DNA from: Apostichopus japonicus
Lineage: Eukaryota; Echinodermata; Holothuroidea; Aspidochirotida; Stichopodidae
Assembly: GCF_037975245.1 (NCBI RefSeq)
Contig: NC_092575.1
Span: 26,440,841-26,500,840, forward strand
Direction: 5' to 3'
Length of the DNA: 60,000 nt
This document shows, piece after piece, positions 49,034-60,000 of this stretch. The notes beneath the pieces are model-generated. The model was given only the letters and a program-made list of their open reading frames with translations, was not told the DNA's origin and made no database searches. How positions within the stretch are numbered: the first letter of the stretch is position 1; every line of letters begins with the position of its first letter. Both the position numbers and the translations under genes were made by a program.

Positions 49034-50839
49034 CTAATAGAAATTGCTCGTGATCCTATCGTATGTTTTTTTGACACCTAGGTGACCAGACAATGGCGCT
49101 TCGTGGCCCACACTTAACACTTTGTTTCGAAACCTTTTAGGCATCACTACCTGACGAAATTCTTTGTCACCTCTTGACTTCGCCGACTTGAATTTACGAA
49201 ACAATACATTATTTACTATCGTAAACCTAACCTCATTTCCACCTCTCGTCATTTTGACATTACCAGTCTTTGCTATGTCATACAATTTGGCAAAACTAGG
49301 CTCGTCTTTCTGAGCCTGTATCAATTCTTCTCTACTAATATCTAACTCCTCCGACTTTGCGGTTCTCAAAGGCTTGAGAGGTTTCTCCCTTTTTTGCTTT
49401 TGAGCTCGGGTCTCGACCGCACCACTTACAGAACCTAAATCCTTACCACTACTTTTAAATTGAGGGGGATTCCAATTCGGGTCTGGGTCCTGTGGATCTC
49501 TGACACCATTGATATTTCCCAGAATTAAGTCATATAACGGACTTTCCATTACTAGAGCCTCCACTTCTCCCTGATAAAATGGCGTATCAACCGCAATAAC
49601 AGCAACTGATACGTCACGTACTGTACCATCAAGAAGAACACAACGTTTGTTTGCACCTGTGAACTTTGAAGGGTCAACGAATTTCCTTCGAGCTACAACC
49701 GTAGTGCAACCTGTATCCCTCAATACCGACACCTTTGACGACCCAATGTAACCATCCCTCACAGGCATACATCCATAATTGGTTTCTACAGCACTTACTT
49801 TAGGCAGACCGTGTTTAACATTGTCCTCCCCTACCAGTAATTCGGAGTCAGTTTGACAAGCGGCCGCCCTTTCTTTTACCTCTGCCTTAGAGTCACTACC
49901 CTCTGACAAACCTGCACCCCTGTCATAGCTACGACCTTTTGAGGCATATGTACCCCTATGTTTCTTACAATCGCGAGAAACATGACCCACTTCGCTACAA
50001 TTATAACATTTCTTGTTCTTATTCCACTCCTTGCCCTTATCTACCTGCTGTTCAAACTGTAAATTGTGGCTAGATTCTTGTTTTGAAGAACCTTTCTTGT
50101 CCCACTGTTTACCCCTGGCGTCGACATAACGATCAGCCCTATAAGCCATGTCTTTGACACTAACAGGTTGTCCCTCTTTAACAAATATACGAAGATCCTT
50201 AGGACACATACTATAAAATTGATCTGTAACCATGAAGTCTAGCATACCTACATAAGACTTAGTCGTATTGCTAAGGTCTACCCAGCGTTCCAAGTAACCT
50301 GTGAGTCTATCCACTAATTGGATGTAGTTTTCCCCTCCTTCAAGCTTTGAACCTCTAAACTTTCTACGAAAACCATCGGCATTCATATCATAAATACAAA
50401 GTAACGCTTTCTTAAGGATGTCATAATTCTTAGAATCATCATCGGACAATCTTGAATAAACATTAAGGGCTTTGCCCGTTAACAGGGCACTCAACAATAT
50501 GGCCCATTCTGATCTTACTTTTCCTGCCGCGGTTGAGTACCTCTCGAACCTTTTTAGGTATGAGTCAATATCGTCTGTTTTTTCGTTAAAACATGGTATC
50601 TCAGGCTTTTTGAACGGTGACATTTGCGGCGAGCCTACATCCGGTTTTCCTGAGGACCGCGTCTTCACGTTTTCCTCTGCAATTCTAAGTTCAATTTCTT
50701 TTAACTCCTTTTGATGTTCTCGCTCTCTCTGTCTTTCGTCCCTTGTCTGTGCATCCAGATTCTTTGCAAAATCAATTAGCGCCTGCCCTTTGAGGTCAAG
50801 GCTTTCTCCCATTTCGATATAATTTTGAAACTCTGCCAT
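49034..50839 (-). CDS. Gag-protease-integrase N-terminus of the gypsy element (start of a broken pol)
   Basis: The most likely start is the ATG at 50839 (MAEFQNYIEM), although the frame is open further upstream. A charged coiled-coil region comes first, then a capsid-like helical region, a CCHC zinc knuckle (CYNCSEVGHVSRDC), a retropepsin-like segment with VLRDTGC and later LILGNING, a Lys-rich linker, and the first two His ligands of the integrase zinc domain (GHEAPLSGHLG). Gag and protease are in one frame with integrase. The frame ends at TAG 49034-49036, at a position where related integrases usually have Trp. Confidence 0.85.
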   Translation of the reverse strand: MAEFQNYIEMGESLDLKGQALIDFAKNLDAQTRDERQREREHQKELKEIELRIAEENVKTRSSGKPDVGSPQMSPFKKPEIPCFNEKTDDIDSYLKRFERYSTAAGKVRSEWAILLSALLTGKALNVYSRLSDDDSKNYDILKKALLCIYDMNADGFRRKFRGSKLEGGENYIQLVDRLTGYLERWVDLSNTTKSYVGMLDFMVTDQFYSMCPKDLRIFVKEGQPVSVKDMAYRADRYVDARGKQWDKKGSSKQESSHNLQFEQQVDKGKEWNKNKKCYNCSEVGHVSRDCKKHRGTYASKGRSYDRGAGLSEGSDSKAEVKERAAACQTDSELLVGEDNVKHGLPKVSAVETNYGCMPVRDGYIGSSKVSVLRDTGCTTVVARRKFVDPSKFTGANKRCVLLDGTVRDVSVAVIAVDTPFYQGEVEALVMESPLYDLILGNINGVRDPQDPDPNWNPPQFKSSGKDLGSVSGAVETRAQKQKREKPLKPLRTAKSEELDISREELIQAQKDEPSFAKLYDIAKTGNVKMTRGGNEVRFTIVNNVLFRKFKSAKSRGDKEFRQVVMPKRFRNKVLSVGHEAPLSGHLGVKKTYDRITSNFY

Positions 50840-51135
50840 TTTAGGCAATTCTGTAGTGACGAGGGGCACGAAATTAACACATAAGATCAATGAAATGCGA
50901 ACAATAATAATCACCTCTTTCATCCCAGAACGAGCTCCCAGAACAATTAGAGTAAAACTTGCTCACACCCAGTTCGTTCGTCGCTTTCTATTGTTGACGA
51001 GAATGACGAGAATGACACAGACGTCGGACGGCTCGTTTGGCTCTGTTGAAGGCGCTTGCGGCCCGCAAAACGTCAGACGAAGTTTCTGATGCTTAGTGCT
51101 ATTGGTGGCCCGACGATAAACGACCAGACGATTAG

Positions 51136-51153
51136 TTCCCGGACAGGCCCCCA
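51136..51153 (-). promoter_or_regulatory. Primer binding site (proline-tRNA-like)
   Basis: Two bases inside the 5' LTR the minus strand reads TGGGGGCCTGTCCGGGAA. This differs at three positions from the proline-tRNA primer site used by murine leukaemia virus. Confidence 0.65.
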
Positions 51154-51155
51154 AA

Positions 51156-51770
51156 TGTCACGGGTAAGGTAGAACTATTCGCTGGACAACGTAAATACTC
51201 GAGGCGGATGGCGTGTGTCTTTTCTATGAGTTTTATTTACTCCTCGTAACCAGGGGCAAAAACCGGAATTCGGTCAGTTTCCGGCTTTTACACGTTTCGG
51301 TACGTCCTTTACGATATATGACAAGATATAAATATATATATTGCTACGAATTCACCAGCGGGGAACTGAAGTTGCCCCTACATATACTATATTAGAATAG
51401 TGAACTACTGCGGGCTAACGTCGCCCAACGGACATCGTGTCCAACTGCAACAAGTAACTGCTGTCGTGCACCCAGCACCCTTGCACCAAGTATACTATAC
51501 CAAACACGAATACCACGCCCTGACCTGCTTACCCGGCCTATTCATACCAACCCTTTACCTGCATTTTATGCAAATTAATCTAAACAAAGACTTGTACAAA
51601 TTCCCTTGATGCCCGTCGAGCAATCGGTGAATTAAACAAAGCATATACTAGAATGTCGTATGTTACTAATTTGAACGGCGTGAGCAAAACAGACAACAAA
51701 TGAATATTCATGAGTAAATTTATACAGCTGCACGATAGTCGTTAGACTTGCGTCAAGCATACTCGTGACA
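51156..51770 (-). repeat. 5' LTR of the gypsy element
   Basis: 615 bp, identical by eye to 45773-46387. As the upstream LTR on the minus strand it should hold the promoter. Confidence 0.95.
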
Positions 51771-51802
<32 letters not shown>

Positions 51803-51837
51803 AATAATTATTATTATCATCATCATCATCATTATTC
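51771..51837. repeat. Right remnant of the split ATT microsatellite
   Basis: (ATT)n and (ATC)n continue directly after the 5' LTR, so the array at 44941-45772 and this piece were one locus before the LTR insertion. Confidence 0.9.
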
Positions 51838-53882
51838 TATTTTTTATGAAAGATCCAAATAATTAATACTTGGGAATTATGCATGACAGTATAAAAGAAG
51901 TATTGATTATTGTTTACTTTACATTTAACTAAATACAAGTAATGTTGTAGACTGTTCGATCTCCAGATATTTCCTGGGATGGGGGAAAGTGTTCAATGTC
52001 GAAGGGGGGGGGGGCATAAATTCCTAAGGGTAGTAGGACATCACGGTGTTGTTGCATTGAGAAGGAAAAGCACAAAACCATCTCAATTTTCCGATAAAAT
52101 GGATCATTTGTGCATTCTGCGCCACAAATTCCATCATTTTAAAATGACAACGAAACAGCACCTCTTGATTGATTACTTTAATTTATCAGCAACGGGCACT
52201 TCCTGATTACAGTTTTCTGAAATTTCTCAACGAAAGGACATTGTATAAATAACACAAATTTAAAAAGTACGGTATTTGTCCAAAATGGGTACTTCTAACC
52301 TATGAAATGGGGCACATCTTAACGTTTTTGTTACAAAACAGGAAGAACATACTCCTTCAGATCCTCCGCATTGGGCCAATTGCCTCTGGATATAACTTAA
52401 ATGGTATATTTCAAAGCTTAACCTGGTAGACATAAAGGATGACTTCAGGTGCACATTATAGTTAATGTTGTAGACCATTAAAACACACTGTTATCAGCCC
52501 AGGTTGTTATTCTACATAACACCTTTGATTATATCCCTTTATACAAGTGAGTTTCATCCCTTCGAAGTGACTGGTCCGTATTTAGTTTTACACAAAGACT
52601 ATTAGGTCAGTTTCTCAGAAACAACACAAAACTCATCGTGAAGACTTTTGTGGCCTCAAATGCCATGTTAAGATGCATTTCAACTTTTCACGTACAATTC
52701 ATCCAAGGGTGACATTTGCTGTCATTGAGATATTAGAAGATGTTTTGGTGGAGTTATTAGAATTTTAAACAATGGATTAACATTAAGATTTAGGATTGCA
52801 CTAAAGGGGCCGACGTCATCGATCTCTGGATCCTTAAGTGAGCATTCCAGAGTTTACCATATTTTGAATGTAATTATCTTGGAAACCTGTGTAGCTACAG
52901 AAACATTACTGCAAGCATTCAAATTGTCCTTTGTTTTTCTTGGACTATAATGTGTCAAAGCACTCAAGTCTAAAAATCTGTCTGAAGTCACCTCTTGAAA
53001 ACTTAAGAACAAGTTGGGTTTCTTGAATAGCGCCATCATTTTTCATTAGTGGGCCTTTTGACAAAGTTAGCCTTTTTGAATAGCTCCACCACTTACAACT
53101 TCTGGGCGTCTCAGTTCTCGCGCTAAATGTATTAGAATGTACTACATGTGGTCAACACACAGGACAAGTTGAATCAGAAAATTACATCATTACAAACATA
53201 TCATAACGATGAATATTGAAGATAAATAAATCCTGTTCAAGCAAACTAAAAATAGCCTATGCAATTTCATCAATTAGACTGAAACTAGCTGCCCACTATC
53301 AACAATACCTATATAGTCGGTGTTGTGATATGTATGAGAAGTTTTTTGAAAGGAATATTTTCATATTCGTAAACACAGTAATTGATTTGAAATGTTTTTC
53401 TACATTCTCAATTTTATTTCGACTTTAACAGGGTACTTTAATAGAAAATATTTTATTCGGTCGATTTTTCAATTTCTAGCACATTTTAACCAGATTGCCA
53501 TATCTTACATTCATATGGCCATGTATTTTATTCACGCGAGAGGGTTCTTCTTAATGTGAAACTACAAAGTCATTGGATCTATAGGTCAGTATCCTAATTA
53601 TATTAGGCCTTGAACGTCTCATTTCTTATATCTCGAGATTACTATGTCGATTAATTTGCTCTGGACATTTGACATTGTGATTCGCGACTTCATAATTCCA
53701 TTGCATTAAAGTAATAGCATTTTTAAAAATTCGGTACCTTTCGTAAGGCCTCTAGCCACTTCGCAGTCGGAGAGCTGTTCATCAACATTCCTTCGATCAC
53801 AAATCACTCTAAATTCTTCGTTACCACGGATACAAGCGTACAACCCTGACCTAACTTTTCACTTTTTGCCTTCCACACACAG
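51838..53882. other. Intergenic or intronic sequence, nothing recognised
   Basis: A G-run at 52003-52014 and AT-rich sequence. An upstream exon of the propeller gene that ends in phase 2 may lie here or before the LTR element, but none could be identified. Confidence 0.45.
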
Positions 53883-54762
53883 AGTGCATACAACGGTACC
53901 AAGATTCACAGTACAGGGTAGTTACGATGTGTGGTCCGTGGACGTGCTCGATACTGGCCGTTTGGCAGTCGCTGCACGTAGCATCAAGAAAAATAACTCT
54001 GTTATCGATCTGTTTATGTTTCAATTTGATCCTGATTCTCAGGAAAAACCGTTATTATTGACGTCAGAGCCCTACTTTTCTGAGGAATATACCGAGTTTG
54101 GTTTCTCATGGCGGTCTGTTTGTTTACTGGATGATCGTCTGTTTTTAACGTGTTGTAAGGACACGATAGCATTGTACGATAGTGGTAGTAATGGCGGTCT
54201 GGTCAAGCAAGGGAAGTTTAACGGTACAGCCTTTTGTATGACAACCAGAGATGGGTTAGTCTATGTCGGTTTATATGCATCCAATGAGGTGATTGTCTTA
54301 GATGCGAGAGAATTGAGAATAAAGAAGACAATCACATTAAAAGGATTAGCAGGACTAGACTGTCCTGATGATATAACAGTTAGTAATAATAAACTGTTTA
54401 TCTGTACAGTCTATGGGAGAGCTTTAATGTATAATAGTGAGGGAGAAATAGAAGAGGAATATACACACACACAGTACAGAGGTGCATGTAGTATAACAGT
54501 CAGTGATGAGAAAGGATTAATATTTATATTATGGGAGGGTGGTGAGGGTAGTCAAGTTGTTGTTTACTCTCTATCTGGGGGTCATTCTTCCATCTCTGGG
54601 GGTCATTCTTCCATCTCTGGGGGTCATTCTTCCATCTCTGGGGATCATATCTTGGCTACTTTAAAAGTTCCTGATAATTCCATGAGAATCAGGATCAATA
54701 ATAACATAAACAGATTGTTTTTGGTTACTGAAAAAACTGGAGAAGTTTATGAATATCACACA
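53883..54762 (+). CDS. Propeller exon
   Basis: It follows CTTCCACACACAG and ends at CACACA/GTAAGT. Blade-like units of about 40-45 aa recur: YDVWSVDVLDTGRLAVAAR, WRSVCLLDDRLFLTCCKD, DGLVYVGLYASNEVIVLDAR, DDITVSNNKLFICTVYG, ACSITVSDEKGLIFILWEGG and NINRLFLVTEKTGEVYEY. About six blades can be counted. The sixth contains a coding minisatellite (GGHSSIS three times), probably an exposed loop. Confidence 0.75.
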
Positions 54763-57654
54763 GTAAGTACTGATAAAGGAAATATAGGCCTTTGGTAAAA
54801 ATTAGGAATATTTATCACTTTTATTAAAGCAATCCTTTGATTGAATCTCAACAAATTGGGTATCATTCTATGCGAACAAGTGACGAGAAGACACTCTTAG
54901 ATGTTTTGAGATCTACTTTGCAAAATTTAATGAAAAATATGGGCAAATTTTCTTTGGGATTTGCTGATTCTGGTAATGTTGTCATGGAAGTGTTTTGTAC
55001 TGTCAATGTAAAAGTAAATTGGTATTCCTTATTTTCTCAGCCTTAATTGCTTCAAAAATACACAAAATTGTTACTAGTGAATGCGGAATTTTATTAAGAA
55101 CACAACTATCACTTGTGTGTTAAGATGGAGATCAAAATGGTGGAAAAGTAACTGCAATTTTTTTTTTTAAATTTAGGCCGTTGGATTCTTGTTGCTCCTT
55201 GCAATAATATAGCAACATACAAAAATTTGGGAAATACTTTTTCTTATTTTCTGACTATAAAACCTGCTAATTTTTACCAAATTGTTACTGGTGAATGCGG
55301 AATTTTATTAAGAACACAACTATCACTTGTTTGTTAAGAGGGAGATCAAAATGGTGGAAAAGTAAGTGCAAATTGAATGAAAATATTTGGCCATTGGATG
55401 CTTGTTGACTTTTTGTTGACTTTTTCAAAAATTTGGGAAATACTTTTTCTTATTTTCTGACTATAAAACCTGCTAATTTTGACAAATTTGGTATGAGTGA
55501 ATGTGGAATTTTATTAAGAACACAACTTTTACTTGTTTATGAAGAGGGAGATAAAAATGGTGGAAAAGTAAGTGCAAAATTTTATGACAAATTTAGGCCA
55601 TTGGATGCTTGTTGCCCTTTGCAATATTAGAGCAAGAGACAAAATTTGGAAAATATTTTGTCTTATTTTCTGAGCTTGCTTCTATAGTGGGATGTAGGGT
55701 GGTTTATTTAGGTGCACATTAGTAAATATGTAGAAAAAGAATGGAAAAATGTGACATTAGCCTTGTCTTATTTTCACATTTTCAACAGAGTTAAGACTGC
55801 AAACTTCACAAAGCCATTGAAATCATTTTTCATTACTTCTGAGGAGAGAAAGTTGTAGCTTATTACAGACTATACTATAAAAGGTGTTGCGTCAAGTCAG
55901 TTGACAGTAGTTTTGTCAGTTCTCTTCAAGTGGTTCATTTCACTGGTGGCCTATGATTTCCATTATGAAGAATGCACGGTGTAATGTAGTCAGTAGTCCT
56001 TAAAAGTAGCATTAACAGATTTTGGATTAAATACTGACAATGCTAAGTAAGTAGGTAGAGTAAGTAGGTATACTTTAGCTGTACTACACTCATAAGAAAT
56101 ATACTGGACTGTCAATTTGTGACAGTAACTATTATAGACATCACATTGTATAAGTGACGATACACAATATCCTGCTCAATTGTCTAATTATGCAGTACAT
56201 TAATTAACTGTAGAGAAGATGCTCATTCATTAGCTGTCACCAAGCACACTGTGTAACATATATGCAATTGCTATGCACATGGATTTAACATGATCAATGC
56301 TACCCATGCATGAGAAAGCATTACCACATGTCAACCAGTGTAAGAACAATGGTCTTCTTAGCTGTTAAAGGCCTAGTTGTACATGTCATCAGGCCACACC
56401 TATTAACTTGTAAATTATGTCTGGCAGGCTTAAGTTACCCAGGAACCTTGGTTAAAATAGCATTACTGTATAATAAGTTGATAACTGCATGTAGCTTCAC
56501 TAATTAAATGTTTCACATGTATTCTTTGTCATGAAGCTGTGTATAGCTCATAGTGCTGTAGCTGCACATACAATTAGTGTATACACCAATTAAAAAAAAT
56601 ATTGACAGTGCATATGAACTTTGATTATTCAGGCAATGAGCTGCAGCACATGTAGTTTAGCTGTGCTACTTACAAGCAATTAACCATATCTTCCCAGTCT
56701 ATAGTGCTTCTTAGTTGTGTACTCATACAGTAAATCTCTATTGCAAGATTGTAGGATTAAATAAATGAATCTTCTGTAAGTAAAATATTGTGTAAAGTAC
56801 AACACTGCATCAATGATTGACATAGTAAACTCATGTAAAACTGCACAGTTAAGAATTAAGGGAAACGTGAGAGGTAAGAAGGGGATTAGAGAGAGGGTTA
56901 TTTTTGTGTGTTTTATTGTTACTGACTACCTACATTGCCCAAAATAGAAGACAATTTAACTAGTTCCCACACAAACACGGCTCATAATGTAGTGTTTATT
57001 GGCTAAATTTGGAGAATAATGTTTAGCCCCATCAATTTCAATTTTAAGTTGGTGGCATCATGAATAAATCTACAACAATCTGCCTGAGACAGCGTCATGT
57101 ATAGAAGCATGTACCTGTACATTCTTAAAAATTAATCCAACCAAATGTTAGATTTTAATACTTTTAATTTGTTCTGAAATAAATATTAAAGATTGTTGTT
57201 GGAGGAATTCAGGTAAAGCACAGTCACATACAGTAATCCACACCTTCATCATATTTAAAGATATCCCTCCTTTAGAATGTGTTGCTGTCTCAATGCGTCA
57301 ACCTTATACATCTATTTTGTTTCATAGTCACCACTCACCAGTATATTTATATGATTTTCTTTTTTTTTGTCTTTTTGTTATAGAGTGACATCTTTACATT
57401 TGATAACCTCCTGAAGTGCTCAAAGTCATTGATTGAGAAAGATGACTGTCAGAAACTACTTGACTACCTTAAGGTTCCAGCTAAGGAGTCAAAGGACATT
57501 ATTAAGAGTGATGCACCCTTTTTTTCTCTTGTCCAACATCTCAGAGAGGCAGGGAAGGTTTCTGTTGATGACATCAGCCATTTAATGACAGCATGCTCAG
57601 ACAAAGGACTGAGTAAATTGGTGGCAGTATTGACTGTCTACCAACAAGCTCAAG
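53883..57654 (+). CDS. Beta-propeller plus death-effector-like protein gene, internal part (two exons)
   Basis: Two exons, 53883-54762 and 57384-57654, share phase 0 at their junction and could be joined. The first encodes about 293 residues of repeated beta-sheet pattern typical of NHL/WD-like propellers; the second encodes a helical domain resembling a death effector domain. This would suit a cytosolic adaptor with a ligand-sensing propeller and a death-fold interaction domain, perhaps in innate immunity; that role is inference. The gene lacks its 5' end (first exon starts in phase 2) and its 3' end (the last exon seen ends in phase 1). The 2.6-kb intron holds a triplicated decayed open frame. 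Confidence 0.6.
54574..54646 (+). repeat. In-frame 21-bp coding minisatellite
   Basis: The unit GGGGGTCATTCTTCCATCTCT is repeated three times, plus a partial fourth copy. It encodes GGHSSIS and keeps the frame because 21 is a multiple of three. Perfect copies suggest recent, possibly variable, expansion. Confidence 0.92.
55020..55680 (+). repeat. Three degenerate tandem copies of a 205-215-bp coding-like segment
   Basis: Copies share GAATG.GGAATTTTATTAAGAACACAACT and GGTGGAAAAGTAA.TGCAA, with matching points near 55067, 55281 and 55485. Copies 1 and 2 have TAA where copy 3 has TATGAA. Copy 3 is open and reads MSECGILLRTQLLLVYEEGD and then GGKVSAKFYDKFRPLD. Upstream, 54870-55030 holds another coding-like stretch (TLLDVLRSTLQNLMKNMGKF). 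The family is not recognised; this may be a decayed gene or exon duplicates. Confidence 0.6.
57384..57654 (+). CDS. Death-effector-like exon
   Basis: It follows TTTTTGTTATAG and encodes 90 aa ending QQAQ, donor GTAAGT. The pattern is six amphipathic helices: FDNLLKCSKSL, DDCQKLLDYLKV, a linker, FFSLVQHLREAGKVSVDDIS, HLMTACSDKGLSKLVAVL. The F..L..L...GK.S..D...L segment is typical of DED domains. CARD or another death-fold subtype is possible. Next exon not found in the window. Confidence 0.6.
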
Positions 57655-59049
57655 GTAAGTTAATATCAGAGAGCTTAAACAAGTCGAATATGTTGTGAAT
57701 TGCAAAACATTCAAAATCATTGCCCACACAAAGAATAACATGATTTGAGCATGCATTGTTGTAAAGCACTATTTCGGGGGGGGGGGCTGGAGGGGGAATC
57801 TTGGGGGGACAATCCAAGCAAATGACAATGGAAAACCCTCCAAGTTGTTTAACTGCATTACTGCAATCTATTCCACAAACTGACAATACACACGAACCAG
57901 GATGAACATGCAGCATACAAAAGGATACAAGGAGCAGTATGGAGCAGTAATGGAGCAGTAACTGAGCTGCAATGGAGCAGTAATTGAGCAGTATTGGAGC
58001 AATAATGGAGCAGCATTTAATAAGAAATAATGAAACATGAAGAAAACAATATACTATTATGCTTCTTTGCAATATAACCCGGTAACTATTTTCCACCAAC
58101 ACTCTGTAATTAAATATTTAAAAAAATTAGCAACCAATCTTCAGGTGAAATATAACCCCAAACACCATAGTGCATGAGAACCCCACCATTGTAACACTTG
58201 ACTTTCCTTTGAAATGATTTGACTGTCCACAGCAATTATGACATTCTCAATTGACTAATTGGAAACATGATAAAATAATAACAAATAACGCAGCAGATCA
58301 GAACCGCTTCAATCACATCCTAACAGTCACAAGTGAAGAATACAAGAACCTATACCCAACTTGATCATACCCCTTTAATATGAATGTCAAGTTATGGTGA
58401 GTACAAACATTAATAGCAAAATTAATTAACAACTCTGCCTTCACTTTAATCATTATTCATCACCAGAATTATCTTTGAATACAAGTGAGTTATCCTTTCA
58501 TTTCACTTGCATGAGTTTTCAAGAAATTCTTTATGCACTAATTCGTATCTGTACTGCATACTGCTTTAAGGTAATGCTTAAATTATGAGTTCTCCAAAGA
58601 GCAACCCCTTTTAATTACAATAAAGCTTAACGAGGTAATGGTTAAATGACATCAAAAATACAAATACATCAGAATATGCCCTGACATGACTACTCTCAAC
58701 TCACCAGACCACAACCAGGTAAACTACTTCAATGTAGGTGTATTATGATGGGACGCTAGGTCTACAAACCCTCTGAACCATCAGGAATCTACTGTTAAGA
58801 AGTTATGATAATAACCAACAGTTGTACTAGCTATTAACACCACAACACAACCAGACACCAGCCTGCAGCTATGTCAAAAGTAACAAGCTGTGTTGAAATC
58901 CTGACAAATATTTACAGCAACAATCAAGAAAAAAGAGAACAAACAAAATACAGTTTAAGAAGTAATTAAAGAGTAGAAGTTACAGCTTATTTCATTTAAA
59001 TTCCTAACACAAAGCCCATATTGACTGCTAATGCTAGCACAAAACTGAC
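57655..59049. other. AT-rich non-coding stretch with a small minisatellite
   Basis: A G-run at about 57776-57787 is followed by 57938-58016, a degenerate TGGAGCAGTAA repeat of about seven units. No exon could be supported in the remainder, which is probably intronic if the propeller gene continues downstream. Confidence 0.5.
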
Positions 59050-60000
59050 AAAAGTGTTACAGAACATTTTGTTTCACTATACTGCTTTAATGCTGGCATG
59101 CACTAACACTATTGTATTGATTATAAGAACAACAAAGACCCACATTGTACAGTACTAGCTTTCCACTGCACTACCCAGAAGCAAATACCAACATATATCT
59201 AACTCAACAGAGATCCCTATACAGAAATTATGATTAGAGTACAACAATGTAAGGTCTACAATATTGCTGGAGATCTACCTCACACTGAACACCACATTTT
59301 TAATGCATAGCCACATATGTACACATAATTGACAATTACTGACTCTTACCTTTCTATAGAACTAAGAAGTAGCATAAAGCCACACCATGAGTCAGCCATG
59401 CAGTTATAATGGTTATCTCAACCATGAACCTCCAATATACACTCATAAACCCCAGACCTAAACTCTTCTCTCAATGAACTAATCAATGTTAACAATTAAA
59501 TGAATAATTTGATGACTGGAGGCACTCTGAGCGATTGATTAGTTAATAAGCTGTGTTGAACAGTATAGGAAAATTGTCCTAACTGGATGGAAAATGTTGC
59601 TCCACTATGCTGCTCTAATGCAGGCATGGACCAACACTATTGTATTGATTAACAACAACAAAGATTCACATTGTAAGCTTTCCACTGCGCTGTGCAGAAA
59701 CAAATACCAACATAAATCTAACTCAGCATAGATCCATAGATCCAGAAATTATGAATAGAGAACATCACTGTGTCTACAATACTGTTAACCTAACCTTAAA
59801 GGTACACACTTCCTTTAACACTTTCTCCCTCACACTGAACACCATATTTTGGATGCATAGCCATCTATGTACACATAATTGACAATAACTGACTCGTTAA
59901 CCTTTCTATAGAACTAAGACGTAGCATAATTGATAAAGCCACACCATGAGCCAGCCATGCAAGTATAATGGTTATCTCAACCATGAACCTACAAAAAACA
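59050..60000. repeat. Imperfect tandem duplication, about 530-bp unit, runs past the window
   Basis: 59060-59440 and 59590-60000 share long blocks (AACACTATTGTATTGATTA, CTCACACTGAACACCA, ATGTACACATAATTGACAAT, ATAATGGTTATCTCAACCAT) in the same order. The second copy continues beyond the end. Confidence 0.85.

Overview
The window looks like nuclear DNA of a marine invertebrate deuterostome, most likely an echinoderm and possibly a sea cucumber; the species is an inference. Supporting signs are short exons with GT/AG introns, dense DNA-transposon debris, many poly(G)/poly(C) tracts, a Ty3/gypsy element with the Gmr1-type gene order known from deuterostomes, and a SAMD3-like gene of the kind common in fish and invertebrate deuterostome genomes. 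No bacterial genes, operons or CRISPR arrays are present.

Layout. (1) 155-14275, plus strand: 3' part of an animal haem peroxidase gene (myeloperoxidase/peroxidasin superfamily) in ten exons. All catalytic motifs are intact and the stop is at 14273-14275. (2) 15066-27644: one complete 12.6-kb CACTA/EnSpm-type DNA transposon. It has matching CACTG termini, TA on both sides and subterminal TGGGTCA arrays. It carries two genes on the same strand: a ten-exon, 510-aa SAM-domain (SAMD3-like) gene with every splice phase consistent, and an intronless zinc-finger transposase lying wholly inside intron 2 of that gene and broken by one in-frame TAG. This repeats the nested tnpA/tnpD plan of maize En/Spm and is the most interesting item here. 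(3) 27645-39140: gene-poor, with a 195-bp tandem duplication, a TTAA-flanked MITE, a PPGQL-like minisatellite and a long repeat tract rich in AGGTCA direct repeats. (4) 39141-43137: a candidate TATA promoter with first exon, then three hAT-type elements in 3.5 kb, each with a perfect 8-bp target duplication. (5) 44940-51837: an ATT-rich microsatellite of about 0.9 kb, split by a 6.0-kb LTR retrotransposon on the minus strand with identical 615-bp LTRs and order gag-protease-integrase-RT-RNase H, its pol broken by three stops and a frameshift. (6) 53883-57654 and beyond: part of a plus-strand gene with a beta-propeller-like exon followed by a death-effector-domain-like exon; both gene ends are missing. 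(7) 57655-60000: AT-rich sequence with minisatellites and a 530-bp imperfect duplication running off the end.

The two host genes appear unrelated. Most of the window is mobile DNA, nested up to three levels deep: a MITE inside an AGGTCA repeat, inside an intron of the SAM gene, inside the CACTA element.
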